NCBI GenBank assembly: GCA_022482815.1
Contig: JAKVOM010000001.1
Coordinates: forward strand, 930,001-994,000
DNA from: Acidaminococcus sp.
GTDB lineage: Bacteria > Bacillota > Negativicutes > Acidaminococcales > Acidaminococcaceae
Length of the DNA stretch: 64,000 nucleotides
Direction: 5' to 3'
The position numbers were made by a program, and so were the translations under genes. Positions 60,312-64,000 of the stretch are shown piece after piece (position 1 is the first letter of the stretch; every line of letters begins with the position of its first letter). A model generated the notes under the pieces. It searched no databases. It was not told the DNA's origin and saw nothing but the letters and a program-made list of their open reading frames with translations.

Positions 60312-61145
60312 CTATTTTCCAAAGCCGTAAAGTTCTTCCGGGTTTTTGACAAGCGCAAGTTCGCGAGCGTGCGCGGTTGGGAACCAAGAGGCGGCCAATT
60401 CTGTCAGTTCTATTTCACTGGGTTTTATTTTTTCTGTTGTATGTGGAAAATCGGTACCAAAAACAACACGTTCCGGTGCGTAAGAAGCAATTGCCTTGGC
60501 TACTTTGGCTGCATCAGGCCAAGGTCTTCCTACCGTTGTGTTTAAATAGGGACCGCTGAGTTTTACCCAGGTGTGTCCTGCATCGATCAGGGAACAAATA
60601 AAACGGAACGCCGGGTCATCTGTGCCTTTAGCAGGGTCAAGGCGCCCCATATGGTCAATGACGATAGGGCAGGGCAGACTTTTGAGGTCGTCAGCATGTT
60701 CCAATAATTGAGCAGCACCCATGTGTAGTTGAACATGCCATCCCATATCGGCAATGCGTTTTGCAAGTGGTAAACAGTCCTCATAGGAAACAACTGCATT
60801 TTTGGGGTTCCAAAGACTGAAACGCAGCCCTACGACGCCTTTCCTCTCCAAATCCCGGAGTTCAGCATCGGAAATGCTGTTGTTTACGACTGCAATTCCC
60901 TTGGCTTTACTGCGGCCGTAAGCAGCGATGGCGTCAGTTAAGCAGGTGTTGTCGGTACCAAATACTTTTGCTTGTACAAATACAGCCCGCTCAAAGCCCA
61001 ATTTTTCAGCAATTTTGCGATATTCTTCTACTGTCCCCTTTTGGGCGGCTGCCTTGCCATTATTGGGATACTTGGGATCAATAATGTGCAGATGAGAATT
61101 GCAGGCATTTTTTGGCATCTGAAAGGACAAGATTGAACTTTCCAT
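60312..61145 (-). CDS. amidohydrolase 2 family TIM-barrel hydrolase (lactonase-like)
   Basis: A 277-residue COG3618-type metal-dependent hydrolase. The metal-site element NSHLHIID is near residue 16, IVIDHMGRLDPAKG in the middle, and VVFGTDFPHTT near the end. Relatives open lactones such as 2-pyrone-4,6-dicarboxylate or galactaro-lactone. Lying upstream of citDEF on the same strand and divergent from a LysR gene, it may act on a lactone or ester of a tricarboxylic acid, but the substrate is unknown. The ATG at 61145 follows taaaggaggttcagttt. Confidence 0.75.
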   Translation of the reverse strand: MESSILSFQMPKNACNSHLHIIDPKYPNNGKAAAQKGTVEEYRKIAEKLGFERAVFVQAKVFGTDNTCLTDAIAAYGRSKAKGIAVVNNSISDAELRDLERKGVVGLRFSLWNPKNAVVSYEDCLPLAKRIADMGWHVQLHMGAAQLLEHADDLKSLPCPIVIDHMGRLDPAKGTDDPAFRFICSLIDAGHTWVKLSGPYLNTTVGRPWPDAAKVAKAIASYAPERVVFGTDFPHTTEKIKPSEIELTELAASWFPTAHARELALVKNPEELYGFGK

Positions 61146-61199
61146 AAACTGAACCTCCTTTAATTTATTTTGTCTAAGTCAAATATATCGGAGAATTCA

Positions 61200-61221
61200 A
61201 ATAATGGATAATATCATTATT
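61200..61221. promoter_or_regulatory. Candidate LysR operator between divergent genes
   Basis: AATAATG (61200-61206) and CATTATT (61215-61221) form a 7-bp dyad with an 8-nt centre. It lies in the space between the amidohydrolase start and the LysR gene, where LysR regulators usually bind. Confidence 0.5.
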
Positions 61222-61271
61222 GCCTGGAGACATAAAGTTCTCGTATATCTTCTTTATTTCTCTGTTCCAAA

Positions 61272-61301
61272 TAGACAGGTGATTATAAAACTAGATATAA
61301 T
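61272..61301 (+). promoter_or_regulatory. Promoter of the cit-cluster LysR gene
   Basis: TAGACA (61272-61277) and TATAAT (61296-61301) are 18 nt apart, 25 nt before the start codon. Confidence 0.6.
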
Positions 61302-61326
61302 AGAACTAGAGAGAAGGGATGTATTC

Positions 61327-62241
61327 ATGAAAATTCAAAATTTGAAATACATGATGGTAGTTGCACAGGAAAAGAGCATCACAAAGGCTGCGAATAAGCT
61401 TTTTATTGCTCAGCCGGCGCTTTCTCAAATTATTAAGCAAGTTGAAAAAGAAGTAGGAGCTTCCATATTCGTCAGAAACACCAGTGGCGTAACCTTAACG
61501 GAAGAGGGGCGCATCTTTTTAGATTTTGCCGAAAATGTGGCACGCGATGAATATCGTTATAAAAAACGGATAGAAGAAGTTCGGAGTAATGCAGCCCGGG
61601 AAGTACGAGTGGGGCTTACGGGTACTCAGGGAACTTATAGTCTTCCTTATTTTCTGCCGCAGTTCAAAAAGAAATATCCTATGGCGCGTGTTACCCTTGT
61701 TGAAAACAATAGTGGAATCATTGAAAGAAAAATCCTGGATGGCACTGTAGATATTGGTTTGATTCACCCTCCTATCCAGGTGGATGGATTGGAAAATTTT
61801 GAAATCAGCCATGACGATTTTGTTATCATTCCTACGGAACAAAGTCATTACCAGCGGTATATTTATTATCGAGAAGGAGATGATCGTCCTTATCTCGATT
61901 TAAAATTTCTGCAAGATGAACCTATAGCGATTACCACACCGCAGCAGCGCAGCCGGCGACTATGTGACGAAGTTTTCCTGCGTGCGGGCATAGAACCTCG
62001 AATCCTCCAGGAGTCTAAAAATCTTATTACCCTGGATGCGCTTGCACAAGTTAACTATGCTACCGTGCTGCTTCCGCGAAAACAGCTGTCAGCCGAGCTG
62101 AAACGACGTGCTTATTTTTTTATTGATCCTAAGTACGCTGCCTATTATCCGCTATATGTGTCGGTAGCTAAAGGTGCTTATCGCTCATCAATGACTGAAA
62201 AATTACTGGCTTTTCTCCGCAGCTTGATTTATACGTTTTAA
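61327..62241 (+). CDS. LysR family transcriptional regulator
   Basis: A 304-residue LysR protein, intact. The helix-turn-helix (MKIQNLKYMMVVAQEKSITKAANKLFIAQPALSQIIKQVEKEVG) is followed by the effector-binding domain (VRVGLTGTQGTYSLPYFLPQFKKKYPMARVTLVE, VDIGLIHPPI, PIAITTPQQRSR). The ATG at 61327 follows agaagggatgtattc; the longer frame from 61204 overlaps the promoter. It is divergent from the amidohydrolase-citDEF genes and followed by the MatC-like carrier. It probably senses citrate, aconitate or a related acid, which is inference from context. Confidence 0.9.
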   Translation: MKIQNLKYMMVVAQEKSITKAANKLFIAQPALSQIIKQVEKEVGASIFVRNTSGVTLTEEGRIFLDFAENVARDEYRYKKRIEEVRSNAAREVRVGLTGTQGTYSLPYFLPQFKKKYPMARVTLVENNSGIIERKILDGTVDIGLIHPPIQVDGLENFEISHDDFVIIPTEQSHYQRYIYYREGDDRPYLDLKFLQDEPIAITTPQQRSRRLCDEVFLRAGIEPRILQESKNLITLDALAQVNYATVLLPRKQLSAELKRRAYFFIDPKYAAYYPLYVSVAKGAYRSSMTEKLLAFLRSLIYTF

Positions 62242-62333
62242 ATAGGTGAGACCGTAAAAAATAAAAAGATGTCTTGGCATTTAGCCTCACGTGCGTTGAC
62301 ATAATGAACTTTGCGGATGATGAAAGGCAAAAA

Positions 62334-62378
62334 AGGGACTGCGAAAGAATGAATTTTCATTTTTCGCAGCCTCTTTTT
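62334..62378 (+). terminator. Terminator after the LysR gene
   Basis: AGGGACTGCGAAAGAATGAA pairs with TTCATTTTTCGCAGCCTCT, then a T run. A member of the dispersed hairpin family. Confidence 0.88.
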
Positions 62379-62521
62379 TATTTCCGCTAACTGATGATGT
62401 TCGTTTAAATTATATAAAAATCCATATGCCCCTATATAGATTCTGTATTTTTCAACGAAGTATTTATGGTGATACTGTTTAATAAACAAAAATTAAATGG
62501 CGGATTAGAGGGGGGATGACA

Positions 62522-62758
62522 ATGAAGATAAATAAAAAGAATATTAAAACAAGTAAGAGTCGAATTATACTGAAATGCGGTAAGTAACTTTTTACTAGAG
62601 AAGGATTTGAAGCATCTGTCTGCTGCATGTTGCTTCTGGGATATGCCGCGGCGGGGACCGGTTCGGAAGAAGTTGTTGGGTTACCTGCAGTAAATCAGAC
62701 AGTATGCCGCGCTGTTACGTATCGTAAGGATAGCGTAATGATGTTATTCGTGAGGTAG
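62522..62758 (+). pseudogene. Short ORF with one in-frame TAA before the MatC-like gene
   Basis: ATG 62522, behind gaggggggatgaca, opens a frame of 78 sense and stop codons to the TAG at 62756-62758. It is interrupted once by TAA (62585-62587) after 21 residues (MKINKKNIKTSKSRIILKCG, then K). The second part, LFTREGFEASVCCMLLLGYA and onward, reads like a signal or export sequence. It ends 4 nt before the next start codon, and the next ribosome-binding site lies in its last codons. It could be a decayed small exported protein, or a 21-residue leader peptide plus chance frame. I do not recognise a family. Confidence 0.35.
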
Positions 62759-62762
62759 AAAA

Positions 62763-64000
62763 ATGATTAACATAATTATCGTCATCAGTATTGTCATCGC
62801 TATTGTTTTAGGCTTTAAAACAAAATATAACATTGGCTTCTTCGCCATGACGTTTGCCTATTTTATTGGCTGTTTTGGCTTGGGAATGAAGCCAAAAGCC
62901 ATTATTGCGCTTTGGCCTATCAGTACGTTCTTTGTCATTTTTTCCGTCGGTTTATTTTATAATTTTGCCGTTGTTAACGGCACGATGGAGAAAATTGCCG
63001 GCTACGCATTGTACGCGACTCGCAAATTCCCTGATTTCTTGCCGCTGATCATTTACTTAGCCAGTGTTTTTGTTGCTGCTTTAGGTGCCGGCTTCTTTAC
63101 TGTTATGGCTGTTTTTTGTCCTATGACGCTGATTCTCTGCGAAAAAGCACACCAGAATAAGTTGATAGGGGCTTCAGCCGTTAACTGGGGAGCCTTGTCC
63201 GGAGCCAATCTTATGACGAGCGGATCTGGTGTTGTCTTTCAGGGGCTCATTAAAGATGCCGGCTACGAAGAACAGGCTTTTGTCATGGGGATTCCTCTTT
63301 TCGTGGTCACGGTTGTCTACCCTATCGTTGTTTTGTTAATTTATATTCTTGGTAAACGCTTGTTAGGAAAAGGCGTGCGGGGAAGTTTGGAAGTGCCTCG
63401 TCCCCAGCCGTTTGACGCAACGCAGAAAAAGACACTGATGCTGATGGCACTTACCATTGTATTAGTTCTGATTTTCCCAATTATGCATATCATAATGCCT
63501 GGTAATGCTGTTATTTCACGAGTCAATGCCAGCATAGATATTGGTCTGGTCTGCATTGTTATGTCGGTTGTTGCGTTGTTTATGCATCTGGGTTCCCAGA
63601 AAGCCGTTGTAGATAAAGTGCCCTGGAATACCATCATCATGATTTGTGGTGTCGGGATGCTGATTAAAGTGGCAGTTAAGGCTGGTCTGATTGATATTAT
63701 TGGTGCCTGGATCGGTGGAAATATTCCTATTTTCTGGCTGCCTGTGGCCTTTGCGTTTATCGGTGCCGTGATGTCCTTCTTCAGCAGTACGCTGAGCGTG
63801 GTAGCCCCGGCCCTGTATCCGGTGGTAGGTGCTATGTGTGCGGCGAATCCGGCTCTCAATCCTGCTGTTCTTTTTGCAGCTGTTGTCTGCGGAGCACAGT
63901 CTTCCAATATTTCCCCATTTTCGTCCGGAGGTTCGCTTATTCAGGGCTCTTGCCAGAACGATGAAGAACGTGACTGGCTTTTCCCACGACAGATATTTAT
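62763..64000 (+). CDS. MatC-like dicarboxylate carrier (partial, runs off the right edge)
   Basis: 412 codons are present without a stop. The protein is highly hydrophobic, with 10-12 membrane segments. It resembles the MatC/dicarboxylate carrier group of the ion transporter superfamily: NIGFFAMTFAYFIGCFGLGMKPKAII near the N-terminus, SAVNWGALSGANLMTSGSGVVF and VVCGAQSSNISPFSSGGSLI near the end. Such carriers move malonate, malate or similar acids with Na+ or H+. Being downstream of the LysR gene and citDEF, a tricarboxylate or C4-dicarboxylate is plausible. The ATG at 62763 is behind gtgaggtagaaa. The 3' end lies outside the window. Confidence 0.75.
   Translation, partial: MINIIIVISIVIAIVLGFKTKYNIGFFAMTFAYFIGCFGLGMKPKAIIALWPISTFFVIFSVGLFYNFAVVNGTMEKIAGYALYATRKFPDFLPLIIYLASVFVAALGAGFFTVMAVFCPMTLILCEKAHQNKLIGASAVNWGALSGANLMTSGSGVVFQGLIKDAGYEEQAFVMGIPLFVVTVVYPIVVLLIYILGKRLLGKGVRGSLEVPRPQPFDATQKKTLMLMALTIVLVLIFPIMHIIMPGNAVISRVNASIDIGLVCIVMSVVALFMHLGSQKAVVDKVPWNTIIMICGVGMLIKVAVKAGLIDIIGAWIGGNIPIFWLPVAFAFIGAVMSFFSSTLSVVAPALYPVVGAMCAANPALNPAVLFAAVVCGAQSSNISPFSSGGSLIQGSCQNDEERDWLFPRQIF

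Noticed and set aside
1-64000. CRISPR arrays, rRNA, prophage or toxin-antitoxin modules
   Set aside because: No regularly spaced direct repeats, rRNA-like stretches, phage structural genes or paired small toxin/antitoxin frames were seen.

Overview
The window looks like chromosomal DNA of an amino-acid-fermenting, strictly anaerobic Negativicute, most likely an Acidaminococcus. Three things support this. The 2-hydroxyglutarate operon has the order gctA-gctB-gcdA-hgdC-hgdA-hgdB. A second operon reads mmdA/gctM-gcdD-gcdC-gcdB, an arrangement I recall from Acidaminococcus fermentans. Active-site residues also fall at the published A. fermentans positions (GctB Glu54, HgdC Cys127 and Cys166). Species assignment is inference; no 16S rRNA or tRNA gene is present.

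Layout. 1-12,010: a histidine-utilisation region (formate/nitrite channel fragment, hutD, glutamate formimidoyltransferase, fhs, fchA, YuiF-type histidine permease, hutH, hutU, hutI). Several of its promoters share a GACGTTTTT box. 12,095-17,415: a signalling cassette of a SARP-type AAA/TPR regulator, a DRTGG protein, an RsbW-like ATPase and a degenerate [FeFe]-hydrogenase-like sensor. 17,641-21,388: Na+-pumping biotin decarboxylase subunits. 21,400-23,287: an IS1182-type insertion sequence. 23,858-37,199: a housekeeping block (PH-like membrane protein, RseC-like, DUF4321, maf, radC, mreBCD, mrdA, rodA, two radical-SAM-related genes, rng, cca). 37,442-44,613: the hydroxyglutarate operon. 44,753-48,539: a frameshifted LysR gene divergent from a YfcC carrier and an M20 amidohydrolase. 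48,995-51,884: nrdD-nrdG behind an NrdR box. 51,925-56,007: M20 hydrolase, PanE-like reductase, SGNH hydrolase, thioesterase and EFR1 ferredoxin. 56,044-56,805: Tat-type ferredoxin and flavodoxin. 57,172-64,000: citrate lyase genes citDEF, an amidohydrolase, a LysR regulator and the start of a MatC-like dicarboxylate carrier.

How the genes work together. Histidine enters through the permease. HutH, HutU and HutI convert it to formiminoglutamate. Glutamate formimidoyltransferase and FchA move the formimino carbon onto tetrahydrofolate, and Fhs can recover it as formate plus ATP; the FNT-type channel at the left edge could export the formate. The glutamate released is the substrate for the hydroxyglutarate pathway: GctAB activates 2-hydroxyglutarate, HgdC/HgdAB dehydrates it, and GcdABCD decarboxylates glutaconyl-CoA to crotonyl-CoA while pumping Na+. 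The window thus carries most of a histidine-to-crotonyl-CoA route. Glutamate dehydrogenase, 2-hydroxyglutarate dehydrogenase, methenyl-THF cyclohydrolase and the butyrate genes are not here. The YfcC/M20 pair could feed more glutamate in, and the cit cluster points to tricarboxylate use.

Most worth follow-up: the hut-region box, lying exactly 24 nt before a TACAAT -10 in three promoters; the SARP/hydrogenase-like sensor cassette; a LysR gene whose frame break sits on a canonical A AAA AAC slippery heptamer; a leader ORF overlapping the gctA start; and a second decarboxylase alpha subunit upstream of gcdDCB.
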